From positions 1 to 61,030 of the forward strand of contig JAVBJN010000011.1 of the NCBI GenBank assembly GCA_031546985.1: a DNA stretch of 61,030 bases. Reading direction: 5' to 3'. The stretch is from JAVBJN01 sp031546985 (GTDB lineage: Bacteria; Bacteroidota; Bacteroidia; Chitinophagales; Chitinophagaceae). A model generated the notes under the pieces. The model saw only the letters and a program-made list of their open reading frames with translations, was not told the origin of the DNA and made no database searches. Numbering within the stretch: position 1 is the stretch's first letter; each line of letters begins with the position of its first letter. This document shows positions 23,679-32,513 of the stretch, in pieces. The translations under genes were made by a program, and so were the position numbers.

Positions 23679-24476
23679 TTACCAGCTTCCACTGGCGCCA
23701 CCGCCGCCGGAGCTGCCACCACCGAAGCCGCCAAAACCGCCGCCGCCGGAACTTCCTCCGCCCCAGCCACCGCCGCCAAAGCCGCCACCACCAATCCACG
23801 GGCCGCCACCGCCCCAGTCGTCCCAGTTGCGGGAACCCCTGCGGCTCATAAATGTGCGGCTTTTACGGCTCAGCCGCATAATGAAGAACATGATGATGAG
23901 GAAAAGAAATAAAGCGGTAAAGATGCCACCGCCGCCACCTTTGCCCGCTACCGCATCGGCTTTGTATTCGTTTTTGGTAGCCGCTATAATATCGTCGGTA
24001 GCCTTATCAAAACCCTGGTAAAAGTTGCCCGCTTTAAAATTGGGCACAATGCTCAGGTCTATGATCTGGTTACAGATCGCATCGGGCAGTGCGCCCTCCA
24101 GGCCGTAGCCTACTTCGATCTTAACTTTACGGTCTTCTTTACTGGCCAGCAGCAATACGCCATTGTTCTTTTTAGCCTGTCCTATTTTCCACTTGCGAAA
24201 AAGTTCATTGCCATATTCTTCAATATCATATTCCTCCAGCGAGGGTATTGTGATAATAGCTACCTGGTTGGAGGTGCTGTCGTTAAACAGCCGCAGCTTG
24301 CGCTCCAGCGCTTCTATCTGCTCTGGTTGCATGAAGTGTGCAAAGTCGTTTACCAGCCTGGGCGGGTTAGACGGTTCGGGCAGTACCGATTTTATATCGG
24401 CACGCGATACCATGCTCGCCAGCACCAGCATCACCAAAAGTCCCCATTGCGCTATACGTTGTGTCAGTCGGTTCAT
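23679..24476 (-). CDS. TPM-domain membrane protein with glycine-rich tail
   Basis: A 265-residue YgcG-type protein. The signal peptide ends near SRA (residue ~26). The TPM_phosphatase domain covers about 40-165 (VNDFAHFMQPEQIEALERKL, NQVAIITIPSLEEYDIEEYGNELFRKWKIGQ, NGVLLLASKEDRKVKIEVGYGLEG). A membrane helix follows (FTALFLFLIIMFFIMRL). The last ~60 residues are an extreme Gly/Ser/Trp repeat (GGGGFGGGGWGGG). The domain is linked to membrane-protein quality control and photosystem II repair in other organisms; its bacterial role is unclear. It overlaps the upstream TPM gene by 4 bp and forms an operon with lemA. Confidence 0.9.
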   Translation of the reverse strand: MNRLTQRIAQWGLLVMLVLASMVSRADIKSVLPEPSNPPRLVNDFAHFMQPEQIEALERKLRLFNDSTSNQVAIITIPSLEEYDIEEYGNELFRKWKIGQAKKNNGVLLLASKEDRKVKIEVGYGLEGALPDAICNQIIDLSIVPNFKAGNFYQGFDKATDDIIAATKNEYKADAVAGKGGGGGIFTALFLFLIIMFFIMRLSRKSRTFMSRRGSRNWDDWGGGGPWIGGGGFGGGGWGGGSSGGGGFGGFGGGSSGGGGASGSW

Positions 24477-24925
24477 TTTCCAAATACTATTTCGTCTGGT
24501 AATTCATTTTTATCCACTTCCGCGTTGTAGGGGAAATAGTTTTTGAGCGCCTGTCCAATCTCCGAAAGCCCGGCCACCATGCCATCGCTAAAATGGTTTT
24601 CCTTAAAATGAGCGGTGATCTTTTGAACGGTTTCGTTCCAGAATGCGGTAGGCACTTTGGCATAAATGCCTTCGTCGCCCAATACCGCCATTTGACGGTC
24701 GTCGTAAGCAATGTACAGCAGCACACCATTGCGCTCTTCGGTGGCTTCCATTTTAAGCTTGGTAAAAATTTCGCGGGCACGGTCTATCGGGTCTACAAAC
24801 CGGCAATGCGATTCGATGTAAACCCGCACTTCGCCCGAAGTCATTCTCTCGGCTTCCTGAATGGCACTGGTTACTTCCGCTTTTTCCGCTTCGGTCAAAA
24901 ACTGCTTCGGTTTATCAAACAACAT
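24473..24925 (-). CDS. TPM-domain protein without membrane anchor
   Basis: A 150-residue protein made almost entirely of a TPM_phosphatase domain (FLTEAEKAEVTSAIQEAERMTSGEVRVYIE ... NGVLLYIAYDDRQMAVLGDEGIYAKV). No signal peptide is seen. It lies between lemA and the larger TPM protein and overlaps the latter by an ATGA junction. lemA-TPM-TPM is a conserved arrangement in Bacteroidota. Confidence 0.9.
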   Translation of the reverse strand: MLFDKPKQFLTEAEKAEVTSAIQEAERMTSGEVRVYIESHCRFVDPIDRAREIFTKLKMEATEERNGVLLYIAYDDRQMAVLGDEGIYAKVPTAFWNETVQKITAHFKENHFSDGMVAGLSEIGQALKNYFPYNAEVDKNELPDEIVFGK

Positions 24926-24955
24926 GTGTCATCGCTTTTTGAATCTGGTAAAAAA

Positions 24956-24983
24956 GGCCATGGTACAATGCTGTTCCATGGCC
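24956..24983 (-). terminator. Hairpin between lemA and the TPM genes
   Basis: GGCCATGG and CCATGGCC form an 8-bp palindromic stem with a 12-nt loop. On the minus strand it is followed by TTTTTT, so it may partly terminate after lemA and lower expression of the TPM genes. Confidence 0.7.
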
Positions 24984-25009
24984 CTGAGAAAAGTTGTTGA
25001 AGTATGCGG

Positions 25010-25588
25010 TTAGAATTTCACTTCAGGAGCCTTCTGCGCTTCCGGCGCGGCTTCAAAAGTGCCCTTGGCCTTAAAGCCAAACATGCCGGCAATGAGGTTG
25101 GTGGGGAAAGAGCGCACTTTGCTGTTGTAACCCTGCACCGATTCGTTAAAATCTTTACGGGCTACCGCAATGCGGTTTTCTGTTCCTTCCAGCTGGGCCT
25201 GCAGATCGCGGAAGTTCTGGTTGGCTTTCAGATCAGGATAGTTTTCGGTTACCATCAGTAAGCGGCCGAGCGCCTGGCTCAGTTGGCCTTGTGCCGCCTG
25301 AAATTCCTGCAATTTCTCTGGTGTAAGATCGTTCGGATCTACACGGATAGAAGTTGCTTTGGCACGGGCTTCCACTACTGCAGTTAAAGTACCTTGTTCA
25401 AAATTGGCTGCGCCTTTTACGGTATTCACCAGGTTTGGGATCAGATCGGCACGGCGCTGATATTGGTTTTGTACATCGGCCCATTTCTGTTTAACGCCTT
25501 CATCTGAACGAACCACACCATTGTAACATCCGCCCAGGGTGAGTGCCGCTACCACCAATACGGCAATAATGATCAAAAGGTTTCTCAT
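25010..25588 (-). CDS. lemA: LemA family protein
   Basis: A 192-residue protein with an N-terminal membrane or lipoprotein segment (MRNLLIIIAVLVVAALTLGGC; the GGC could be a lipobox) and the LemA helical domain. Diagnostic parts are YNGVVRSDEGVKQKWADVQNQYQRRADLIPNLVNTVKG, the Q/L-rich SQALGRLLMVTENYPDLKANQNF and RIAVARKDFNESVQGYNSKVRSFPTNLIAGMFGF. Function is unknown; the family accompanies TPM proteins. The ATG at 25588 is chosen over a TTG at 25621 because it starts the signal segment and follows the promoter at 25619-25646. Confidence 0.93.
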   Translation of the reverse strand: MRNLLIIIAVLVVAALTLGGCYNGVVRSDEGVKQKWADVQNQYQRRADLIPNLVNTVKGAANFEQGTLTAVVEARAKATSIRVDPNDLTPEKLQEFQAAQGQLSQALGRLLMVTENYPDLKANQNFRDLQAQLEGTENRIAVARKDFNESVQGYNSKVRSFPTNLIAGMFGFKAKGTFEAAPEAQKAPEVKF

Positions 25589-25618
25589 AGTAAAAAAAAA
25601 TGTTTTTGGTAAGTTGTT

Positions 25619-25646
25619 CAAAAGTAAAACACTTTGTGCATAGCAA
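25619..25646 (-). promoter_or_regulatory. Promoter of lemA
   Basis: Minus-strand TTG (25646-25644), 17 bp, then TACTTTTG (25626-25619), an exact -7 match. The leader to the ATG at 25588 is about 25-30 nt. Confidence 0.65.
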
Positions 25647-25718
25647 GAATAAAATTTTGGATAAACGGTAAGCTGGCATACGACTCTTTTGTTATATATT
25701 TATCTGCAAACCAGCTCC

Positions 25719-27584
25719 ATGAAACGCGTAGCAGTCCTGTTACTATGGCTTTTAGGTACCGGCATGCTTCAGGCGCAGGCGCAGAACGCTTATGTAGATA
25801 GTTTGCTGCAATGGCTGGGTGCGCATCCTACTGTAGATACCATGCGGGTGTATACGCTGCACCGGCTCTCTTACCGCCTTTCTGAAATTGATCCTGGACG
25901 GGCCTGGCGCTTTGCCCGCGAAACAGAACAGGCTGCCAATCAATTAAATTACGAACGGGGCCAGGTGCTGGCCAATATCAACTACGCTATACTCGAAGGG
26001 CAGGATGGTAAATTTGACCGCAGTACCGATTATTACCTGCGGGCGCTTAAAATTGCCGAGCGCACCGGCTTTACCCGTGGCATTACCATTTGCTACAATA
26101 ATATTGGCGACGATTACCGGGAGCTGAAAGATTATCCCAATGCGTTGCTTTATGCCAATAAGGCCCTGGCGGTAAACCGGGCATCGGGCGAGAAAAGGGG
26201 GCAGGCCATTAACCTGGAGCTCATTGGCAATGTATATTTCATTCTTAAGGAATACAAAAAGTCGCTACAGTTTTACAATGAGGCTTTGCCGCTGGCTATG
26301 GAGTCGGAAGACCGGTATGTGATAGCGCAGGTGCTTATTGGGTTGGGCAAAAACTATTCTTCGCTGCACGATTTTAGCAATGCCACCGCAAGCATACACC
26401 AGGCTGTATGGCATGCCAAAGCGCAGAACGAAACCATTAACCTGATTAACGCTTACCGCGCCCTGGCAGAAGTGCACTCGATGCAGCACAACCTCGACTC
26501 GGCCCAATACTACCTCGTGCGCGCTATGCAAATGGCTATTGATATGAACAGTAAGGTAGAGCGCAGCAATGTGGCACTCGACTTCTCCGACCTGTTCGAG
26601 AAGCAGGGCAGGCTCGATTCGGCCCTGCTGTATTATAAAGAGTACAAAGTGCTGAGCGATTCTTTTCTGAACGATAAAAACCTGGCCCATATCTCTTTTA
26701 TACAAACCCAGTTTGAAACAGAAATAAAGGAAGAAGAAAACAAAAAGCTACGGGGCGCACAGTACCTGAAAGACAGGGAGCTGAAGCAAAAGAACCTGCT
26801 GTTGCTGGCATCGGCGGTTATGGTAGCCTTGCTGCTGCTATCTGCCATACTCATTTACAAAGCCATTCAAACCAAGCAGCAGCAAAAACTGCTGGAAGAG
26901 CAGCGCCGCCATTTTAACCTGCAACAACATGTGCATGAGCTGGAGTTGCGCGCGCTGCGCAGCCAAATGAACCCGCACTTCATCTTTAACTCGATGAACT
27001 CGATCCGCAATTTTATTTTGCAGCAGGATCCTGATGCGGCCAGCGATTACCTCGCCAAGTTTGCATCGCTCATGCGCATGATTCTTGATAGCTCTACCCA
27101 AACCTTTGTGCTGCTCGAAGATGAAATTAAAATGCTGGAGCTCTACCTCGACCTCGAAGCCCTGCGCTTTTCCGATAAATTTACCCACCGCATTATTGTA
27201 GATACCAATCTCGACCCCAGCGATATAAGAATACCGCCTATGATGGTGCAGCCGTATATCGAAAACGCCATCTGGCATGGGTTGCTCAATAAAAAAGAGG
27301 GCAAGGGTGAGATCCGTATTCTCTTCCGCGACTTTGATACCGATAATACCAACCTGATTACCTGCCAGATCGAAGACAACGGTATAGGCCGGGTGCGCGC
27401 CGCAGAAATTAAAAAGGCCAAGCTGGTCGATCACCAGTCCAAAGGCATACACCTTACCATGCAGCGCTTGCAGATACTGGGCGATGAGCTGGAGCTGCAT
27501 ACCTCTACCCAGATCATTGACCTGTACGATTCCGATGGCAATGCTACCGGTACCAGGGTTATGATGCAATTGCCGGTTAAATAG
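25719..27584 (+). CDS. TPR-containing LytS/YehU-type sensor histidine kinase
   Basis: A 621-residue protein. It has a signal peptide (MKRVAVLLLWLLGTGMLQAQ), about six periplasmic TPR units (residues ~60-330, e.g. ICYNNIGDDYRELKDYPNALLYANKAL), a coiled segment and a membrane helix near 360-380 (LLLLASAVMVALLLLSAILIY). The His_kinase domain follows (LRALRSQMNPHFIFNSMNSIRNFIL, phospho-acceptor His in NPHF) with a HATPase domain (VQPYIENAIWHGLLNK; IEDNGIGRVRA). Kinases of this type normally signal to a LytTR response regulator, but none is encoded beside it: the next gene is a VOC protein. The ATG at 25719 starts the signal peptide. Confidence 0.93.
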   Translation: MKRVAVLLLWLLGTGMLQAQAQNAYVDSLLQWLGAHPTVDTMRVYTLHRLSYRLSEIDPGRAWRFARETEQAANQLNYERGQVLANINYAILEGQDGKFDRSTDYYLRALKIAERTGFTRGITICYNNIGDDYRELKDYPNALLYANKALAVNRASGEKRGQAINLELIGNVYFILKEYKKSLQFYNEALPLAMESEDRYVIAQVLIGLGKNYSSLHDFSNATASIHQAVWHAKAQNETINLINAYRALAEVHSMQHNLDSAQYYLVRAMQMAIDMNSKVERSNVALDFSDLFEKQGRLDSALLYYKEYKVLSDSFLNDKNLAHISFIQTQFETEIKEEENKKLRGAQYLKDRELKQKNLLLLASAVMVALLLLSAILIYKAIQTKQQQKLLEEQRRHFNLQQHVHELELRALRSQMNPHFIFNSMNSIRNFILQQDPDAASDYLAKFASLMRMILDSSTQTFVLLEDEIKMLELYLDLEALRFSDKFTHRIIVDTNLDPSDIRIPPMMVQPYIENAIWHGLLNKKEGKGEIRILFRDFDTDNTNLITCQIEDNGIGRVRAAEIKKAKLVDHQSKGIHLTMQRLQILGDELELHTSTQIIDLYDSDGNATGTRVMMQLPVK

Positions 27585-27591
27585 ACAGGAT

Positions 27592-28242
27592 ATGAAGATT
27601 ACATCGCTTACTTTATACTGCAGCCAGTTGCAGGCGCAATACAACTTTTACCACCAGTTGCTGGGTGTGCCTGTGGTGTTGCAAACCGCCGAAGCGCTGG
27701 TATTGCAGGTAGGCTACACGCAACTGCGGTTTCAATACCAGGCCCATGCGGTGCCATATCATTTTGCGATAAATATTCCCTTTGCTCAGATCGGTGCCGC
27801 GCACCAATGGCTCCGCAAGCGTACTACCTTGCTGCAGGATGAGCATGGCGAGTTGATCGATTTTCACAACTGGAATGCCTGGGCATTGTATGCCTACGAC
27901 CCCGCTGGTAATATTGTGGAGTGGATAGCGCGAAAAGATATTCTGGAAACAGGGCATGAGCCTTTTGCTGCCGATGCGTTTATCGGAATTAGTGAGATTG
28001 GGGTGGTAACAGAAGGTATAGCACCGGTATACCAGGCATTAAACGAGTTGCATCCTTTGCCCTTATACGATGGTAGTTTCGACAGTTTTTGCGCCGCCGG
28101 CGATGCCCAAGGGTTGTTTATCCTGATCGATAAACGCAAAAAGAAATGGTTTCCTATCCATGAAGAAGCTTTTATGGGCGACTTTATAATAGATGGCGAT
28201 TATCATTTTAAATACGAGCAAGGTGCGGTTGTATTACTGTAA
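27592..28242 (+). CDS. VOC-family (glyoxalase/dioxygenase-like) protein
   Basis: A 216-residue protein of the vicinal oxygen chelate superfamily. The first half shows the betaalphabetabetabeta module (ITSLTLYCSQLQAQYNFYHQLLGVPVV ... VGYTQLRFQYQ) and the usual YAYDPAGNIVEWIARKD near residue 105. The second half has a weaker second module (GISEIGVVTEGIAPVYQALNEL). A candidate metal ligand is the Glu in NIVEWIA. The substrate is unknown. It starts 7 bp after the histidine kinase, so it is cotranscribed with it. Confidence 0.85.
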   Translation: MKITSLTLYCSQLQAQYNFYHQLLGVPVVLQTAEALVLQVGYTQLRFQYQAHAVPYHFAINIPFAQIGAAHQWLRKRTTLLQDEHGELIDFHNWNAWALYAYDPAGNIVEWIARKDILETGHEPFAADAFIGISEIGVVTEGIAPVYQALNELHPLPLYDGSFDSFCAAGDAQGLFILIDKRKKKWFPIHEEAFMGDFIIDGDYHFKYEQGAVVLL

Positions 28243-28263
28243 CCGTTGTATTTAATCTAAAAG

Positions 28264-28291
28264 AAAAGCGCCTCCCGAGGGAAGCGCTTTT
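28264..28291. terminator. Bidirectional terminator
   Basis: AAAAGCGC and GCGCTTTT flank CTCCCGAGGGA, which can extend the stem. It lies between the VOC gene (+) and the DPP III gene (-). Confidence 0.8.
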
Positions 28292-28311
28292 GTTATAAGT
28301 AGCAATAAGCC

Positions 28312-30381
28312 TTAGTTCTTAACCGGCAGGAAAGCGTATTTCTTGCCGTACTCCATCATCTGATCATAGAAAGAAGTAGGGTACTCCACTTTTACATCGG
28401 TAATTTTATCGCCATCCATTACCGGCACCAGGCGCGGCTGAATAAAGCCACGGTAAGGTTTAATACCCAATGCCGCATAGCGGTCCAGCACTTCTTTGTG
28501 CAAGGTAGGATCTACTTTTACACCGTAGGTTTCTACCAGTTTTTTAGCAGAAGCAAAATCGCCTTCGGATTTAATGCGTTGAATCTCTTTCAGCAACTGG
28601 CCAAAGAGTACACGCAGTTTATCGTAGTCGTTAATGCGGGTATAGGTTTTACCATCTTTCTTAACGAACTCGATTACGTTGTCTTTCTTACCCATTTCGT
28701 AAGCCCACATCGCATTCAGCTGGCGGTTGCGCATATGCGCTTCTTCCAGGTGGTCGCCCAGTTTAAGACGGCTCAATTGTACCATCAAACCGTTCATAAT
28801 GTAGTTGTCGAACTCGGCTTTACCTACTTCAACGGTAGGCGCCACACCAATTTCAACCAGTTTGGGATCTAAAGCATAGTACAGCGCCACCAGGTCGGCA
28901 CGGGCCTCTTCCAGGGTGCTGGCGTAGCTTTTCAGGGTTTTCTCAGGCACATCCACACCTGGGTTGAGCTGGCCGCTGGCGTGACCAATACACTCATGCA
29001 TATCGGTATGCAGGTCGCTACCCAATGCGCCGTATTCTTTAATCCGTTTTTTAATGGTATCGTTCAGCGCAAACTCATCGAGCGTACCTTTCTTATTGCT
29101 CATTTCGTTGTAGCTGTGGATGATGTTGCTCAGCGATACCGATTTAGAACCGTGGTCTCTTCTGATATAATCGCTGTTGGGCAGGTTAATGCCAATTGGC
29201 GTGCTCGGGGCACCATCGCCAGACTCCACGATTACGGTAATCGCTTTGGCGGTAATACCTTTTACGGTTTTCTTTTTGTGCTCGGGAGCCAGCGGAGAGT
29301 TGTCTTCGAACCACTGCGCCTCTTCTGCAATAGCCTTAATGCGTTTGGTGGCTTCCAGGTCTTTCAGCGATACTACTGCTTCGTAGCTGCCTTTTTTGCC
29401 AATGGCATCGGCATATACTTCAATAAAACCGTTTACATTATCGATAAGAGAAGCGGTATCGCTAACCCATGCAATGCTGTAATCGTCAAAATCTTTAAGA
29501 TCGCCGGTTTTGTAGAATTTGATCAGTTTTTCGAGGGTTACCTTCTGCTGGTCGTTTTCGGCTACGGTTACTGCTTTTTCGAGCCAGTAAATGATCTTAT
29601 CGATCGATGCGCCGTACATGCCACCCGATTTCCAGGTTTTTTCTACCAGCTGGCCGTTTTCTTTTACCACTTTGGAGTTGAGGCCCCACAGCGGCTGGTT
29701 GCCCTTGCTGTCGAATTTAGCGTAGAACGCTTCTACTTCGGGCATGGTTACACCTTCGTAAAAGTTGTTGCTGCTGTTTTTAATATTGTCAATATCCGAG
29801 CGCAGGTCAATCATTTTAGGTTGGAAACTGGCATCGAATATAATAGGTTTCAGACGGGTGAGGAAAGCATCAATGGTCTCGCCCTGATCCATTGGGAAGC
29901 CTGCTGCATCGGCGTTTTTAGCTATTTCGGTAAAGTATTCGAAAGAGCACTCCGGTACAAACTTGTTTTGGGCGTAATGGTGGTAGTAACCATTGCTGAA
30001 CCAGAAACGACCGCAGTATTCCTGGAATTTTTTCCAGTCGGCACTGTTTTTATCGCCTTTATAGGTGCCGTAAATGTTTTCGATGGTTTTGCGCACCAGC
30101 AAGCCATATTTGCTCTTCTGGTCGTAGATCATATCGCGGCCGCTCAGCGCAGCTTCGTACAGGTAATAAGCCAGTTGTTTTTGTTGGAGGCTCATGTTTT
30201 CAAAACCCGGAACCTGGAATCGCAGCAATTGCAGGTCTGCAAATTCTTCTGCGGCTACTTCAAAATTTCCGCTTGCTTTCTGTTCAGTTGGCATCGCTTC
30301 TTTTTTTTCAGATGAAGGCTGGCAGGCAGTGAGGGCTAAGCCCAAAACGGCGCCGCAAGCCAGTGGTTTCAATAATTTCAT
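28312..30381 (-). CDS. Dipeptidyl peptidase III (M49 family) lipoprotein
   Basis: A 689-residue zinc peptidase that removes dipeptides from peptide N-termini. The M49 motif is H462-E-C-I-G-H467, with the second zinc/catalytic element EEARADLVALYY about 30 residues later. The lipoprotein signal peptide MKLLKPLACGAVLGLALTAC puts it at the envelope, unlike eukaryotic cytosolic DPP III. The open frame extends to 30441, but the ATG at 30381 starts the signal peptide. It stands alone on the minus strand. Confidence 0.94.
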   Translation of the reverse strand: MKLLKPLACGAVLGLALTACQPSSEKKEAMPTEQKASGNFEVAAEEFADLQLLRFQVPGFENMSLQQKQLAYYLYEAALSGRDMIYDQKSKYGLLVRKTIENIYGTYKGDKNSADWKKFQEYCGRFWFSNGYYHHYAQNKFVPECSFEYFTEIAKNADAAGFPMDQGETIDAFLTRLKPIIFDASFQPKMIDLRSDIDNIKNSSNNFYEGVTMPEVEAFYAKFDSKGNQPLWGLNSKVVKENGQLVEKTWKSGGMYGASIDKIIYWLEKAVTVAENDQQKVTLEKLIKFYKTGDLKDFDDYSIAWVSDTASLIDNVNGFIEVYADAIGKKGSYEAVVSLKDLEATKRIKAIAEEAQWFEDNSPLAPEHKKKTVKGITAKAITVIVESGDGAPSTPIGINLPNSDYIRRDHGSKSVSLSNIIHSYNEMSNKKGTLDEFALNDTIKKRIKEYGALGSDLHTDMHECIGHASGQLNPGVDVPEKTLKSYASTLEEARADLVALYYALDPKLVEIGVAPTVEVGKAEFDNYIMNGLMVQLSRLKLGDHLEEAHMRNRQLNAMWAYEMGKKDNVIEFVKKDGKTYTRINDYDKLRVLFGQLLKEIQRIKSEGDFASAKKLVETYGVKVDPTLHKEVLDRYAALGIKPYRGFIQPRLVPVMDGDKITDVKVEYPTSFYDQMMEYGKKYAFLPVKN

Positions 30382-30511
30382 TCGTACTATTTGGATTTGT
30401 TTTAATGCGTTAACTGGTGCAAAGTCCATGTAATCAGGCAAAAATGATAAAAATCAGCCTTAAAACCGCTAAAAACTGAAAAAAGGATTTTAATTTACTG
30501 ATCCCAACGAC

Positions 30512-30519
30512 TATTTTTG
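30512..30519 (+). promoter_or_regulatory. -7 promoter box for the 2TM protein
   Basis: TATTTTTG matches TAnnTTTG exactly, 17 bp ahead of the ATG at 30537. No clear -33 TTG is found. Confidence 0.5.
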
Positions 30520-30536
30520 CACAAAATCAAAGCGAG

Positions 30537-30794
30537 ATGGCGAACAAAATTGCACCTACTTCTAAACAAAAGTCCGGTTTCCTTGTACACCTGGTGATTT
30601 TTGCAATTGTGAACGTGCTGATCTGGATGGCATATAAAGGATCTATGCGCATTGATATTAAAGGATGGCCTTACCCCTGGCCAGCCTGGATCACCGCTGC
30701 ATGGGCGCTGGCTGTAGTAGGCCACTGGTGTTCTTTATGGACCAATTATGAAGATAAAGGGTACAGCAAGTTTATCAGCGAAACTCAGAAATAA
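30537..30794 (+). CDS. 2TM-domain small membrane protein
   Basis: An 85-residue protein with two membrane helices (FLVHLVIFAIVNVLIWMAY and WPAWITAAWALAVVGHWCSLW) separated by a short polar loop, matching the 2TM domain family. In some bacteria this domain is fused to histidine kinases; here it stands alone. No function is known. It has a promoter box and a terminator of its own. Confidence 0.85.
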   Translation: MANKIAPTSKQKSGFLVHLVIFAIVNVLIWMAYKGSMRIDIKGWPYPWPAWITAAWALAVVGHWCSLWTNYEDKGYSKFISETQK

Positions 30795-30815
30795 GTATAC
30801 AATAACGATACGTTT

Positions 30816-30848
30816 ACCCAATATGGTTGCGCCATATTGGGTTTCTTT
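30816..30848 (+). terminator. Intrinsic terminator
   Basis: ACCCAATATGG and CCATATTGGGT form an 11-bp stem with loop TTGCG, followed by TTCTTTTT. Confidence 0.88.
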
Positions 30849-30866
30849 TTATAAACAAAACGAAAT

Positions 30867-31523
30867 ATGAATATTGGTTTAAGAACCTTTTTGGTTAAAA
30901 ACAGGTTACTGCTGGCGGTACTGCTCATTGCACTGGGTATCGTAATCGGTATCTACGCCACATTCTGGGTAAGCTGGATTTTCTTCCTGGCCGCTATTAT
31001 TATGGTAGCAGCCCATTTCCTGATAGGCCCCATTACCCTTATTCAATATTACCTGGAGAACGGTGATTTTGATACTGCCAAGTCGCTGCTCGAAGGCATT
31101 AAGTTTCCCGGTATGCTGTACAAGCCTGTACGCAGTACTTACTATATGCTCAAGGGTAATTTCTCTACGATGGACGATAACCTGGATTCTGCTGAGGCCG
31201 ATATTAAGAAAAGCCTCGAAGCCGGTATCGCCGATAAAGCGTACGAAGGCACCGCTTACCTGCAACTGGGTTCTATCTCTTATAAAAAAGGTAACCTGCG
31301 CGAAGCATATGAGCACCTGCGCAAATCGGTACAACTGGGCCTGCCGGATAATGATAGCCGGGCCAGCGCATTTTTGCAGCTGTGTTCCATATGTATGCAG
31401 CGCCGCGATTTTAAAGCCTGCAAGCAGTACTTCAAAAAAGCGAAAGAGAGCAAAGCCACCAACCCCCAGATTCTCGACCAGCTCAAGGAAATGGAAAAAT
31501 ATATGTCACGGATTCCCGGATAA
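30867..31523 (+). CDS. Membrane-anchored TPR protein
   Basis: A 218-residue protein with two N-terminal membrane helices (LLLAVLLIALGIVIGIYATF and WIFFLAAIIMVAAHFLIGPI) followed by about four TPR-like helix pairs (AYLQLGSISYKKGNLREAYEHLRKSVQLG, RASAFLQLCSICMQRRDFKACKQYFKKA). It probably acts as a scaffold on the cytoplasmic face. No specific family is recognised. A strong terminator follows. Confidence 0.85.
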   Translation: MNIGLRTFLVKNRLLLAVLLIALGIVIGIYATFWVSWIFFLAAIIMVAAHFLIGPITLIQYYLENGDFDTAKSLLEGIKFPGMLYKPVRSTYYMLKGNFSTMDDNLDSAEADIKKSLEAGIADKAYEGTAYLQLGSISYKKGNLREAYEHLRKSVQLGLPDNDSRASAFLQLCSICMQRRDFKACKQYFKKAKESKATNPQILDQLKEMEKYMSRIPG

Positions 31524-31530
31524 TAAGAGC

Positions 31531-31559
31531 GGCGGTTGTTTTAAACAACCGCCTTTTTT
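31531..31559 (+). terminator. Intrinsic terminator
   Basis: GGCGGTTGTTT and AAACAACCGCC pair as a near-perfect hairpin, followed by TTTTTTATTTTT. Confidence 0.92.
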
Positions 31560-31586
31560 ATTTTTACCCCTACCAATGATTCTTTT

Positions 31587-32360
31587 ATGATCAAAAAAGC
31601 ATGTGCAGCGGCATTAATATTATGTATGACAGTTTGGGGAGCAACCGCCCAAACCCATTTTTTTGTGCCGGATGAAAGCAGTGGCAGAAACCTGGTAAAA
31701 CTGAATCTGACCAACCTGCTTTTAAAGAGCTTTGCGGTGCAGTACGATAGGGTGCTGGCACCCGGAAAAACTGTTGGGCTGGCCGTTAACTACCGCCCAA
31801 AGAACGAAGGTCCTTTTGCCGGCATGTACGATGCCGCTTACGATCAAACGCCTACCGGGCCTAATTATGCACTGGCCAATTCGCAAACCAGCTACCTCAA
31901 CATTACACCCAACCTCCGTTTTTTTGTGAAGCGCAAAGCTCCACGGGGATTTTATTTTGAAACCTACCTGCGCTACGAATGGTTGTCGCGCGACTTCAAC
32001 TTCCGCAGTTATGATTACAGCGGCAACAGTATCGATCCGCTGGTGGTGGGTACGGGCAACAGCCAGTCGCAGTTTTTTGGAGCGGGTGGCATGATTGGCT
32101 ACCAGGTAATGTTGGGCCGTAAAATAGCGCTCGACTTCTGGTTCGTAGGTTTGCACCTGGGTTATATGCACACCAAAACCACTGGTAACAGCCACAATCC
32201 CAACATGACCACTGCCGATGAAGAAGAGATTCAAACCGATCTTTCCGGCATTACCCGCAATGCTACCTTGCAATGGGTAGGTACTGCATTTACCGGCATC
32301 CAAAATGGCCCCGCTGCTGATATGCGCTTGCTAGGGATAAACCTGGGGATAGCGTTTTAA
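31587..32360 (+). CDS. Putative outer-membrane beta-barrel protein (DUF3575-like)
   Basis: A 257-residue protein with a signal peptide (MIKKACAAALILCMTVWGATAQ). The alternating hydrophobic strands of a small barrel follow (NLVKLNLTNLLLKSFAVQYDRVLA, YLNITPNLRFFVKRKAPRGFYFETYLRYEW, FGAGGMIGYQVMLGRKIALDFWFVGLHLGY), ending in the aromatic terminus GINLGIAF. DUF3575-type proteins show the same start. Function is unknown. Monocistronic. Confidence 0.82.
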   Translation: MIKKACAAALILCMTVWGATAQTHFFVPDESSGRNLVKLNLTNLLLKSFAVQYDRVLAPGKTVGLAVNYRPKNEGPFAGMYDAAYDQTPTGPNYALANSQTSYLNITPNLRFFVKRKAPRGFYFETYLRYEWLSRDFNFRSYDYSGNSIDPLVVGTGNSQSQFFGAGGMIGYQVMLGRKIALDFWFVGLHLGYMHTKTTGNSHNPNMTTADEEEIQTDLSGITRNATLQWVGTAFTGIQNGPAADMRLLGINLGIAF

Positions 32361-32440
32361 CTTTTTTGTTCCATAAAGACATTTTTCTGTTTGTTTTAGT
32401 TGTATCTGTTTGATAAATAGTCTAGTAATTAAAAGATGTT

Positions 32441-32473
32441 TTTGTCTTTTATTATGCAAGGTTGTTATCTTTA
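32441..32473 (+). promoter_or_regulatory. Possible promoter of the beta-propeller lipoprotein gene
   Basis: TTTG at 32441-32444 and TATCTTTA at 32466-32473, 21 bp apart, match the Bacteroidota consensus except for the last base. The region 32361-32510 is AT-rich and holds no gene. Confidence 0.4.
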
Positions 32474-32513
32474 ACTGCTTCTTTGTTTTAAGTACTAATG
32501 ATTAATAGTAATT

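Noticed and set aside
23700..23850. Dense short repeats resembling a CRISPR or tandem-repeat array
   Set aside because: They encode the Gly/Ser/Trp tail of the TPM protein; units are irregular and there are no spacers. No CRISPR array is present in the window.
28981..30315. Long plus-strand frame (444 codons) opposite the DPP III gene
   Set aside because: The product is Phe/Tyr/Val-rich with no family features, and its codons mirror those of the well-supported M49 peptidase. A shadow frame.
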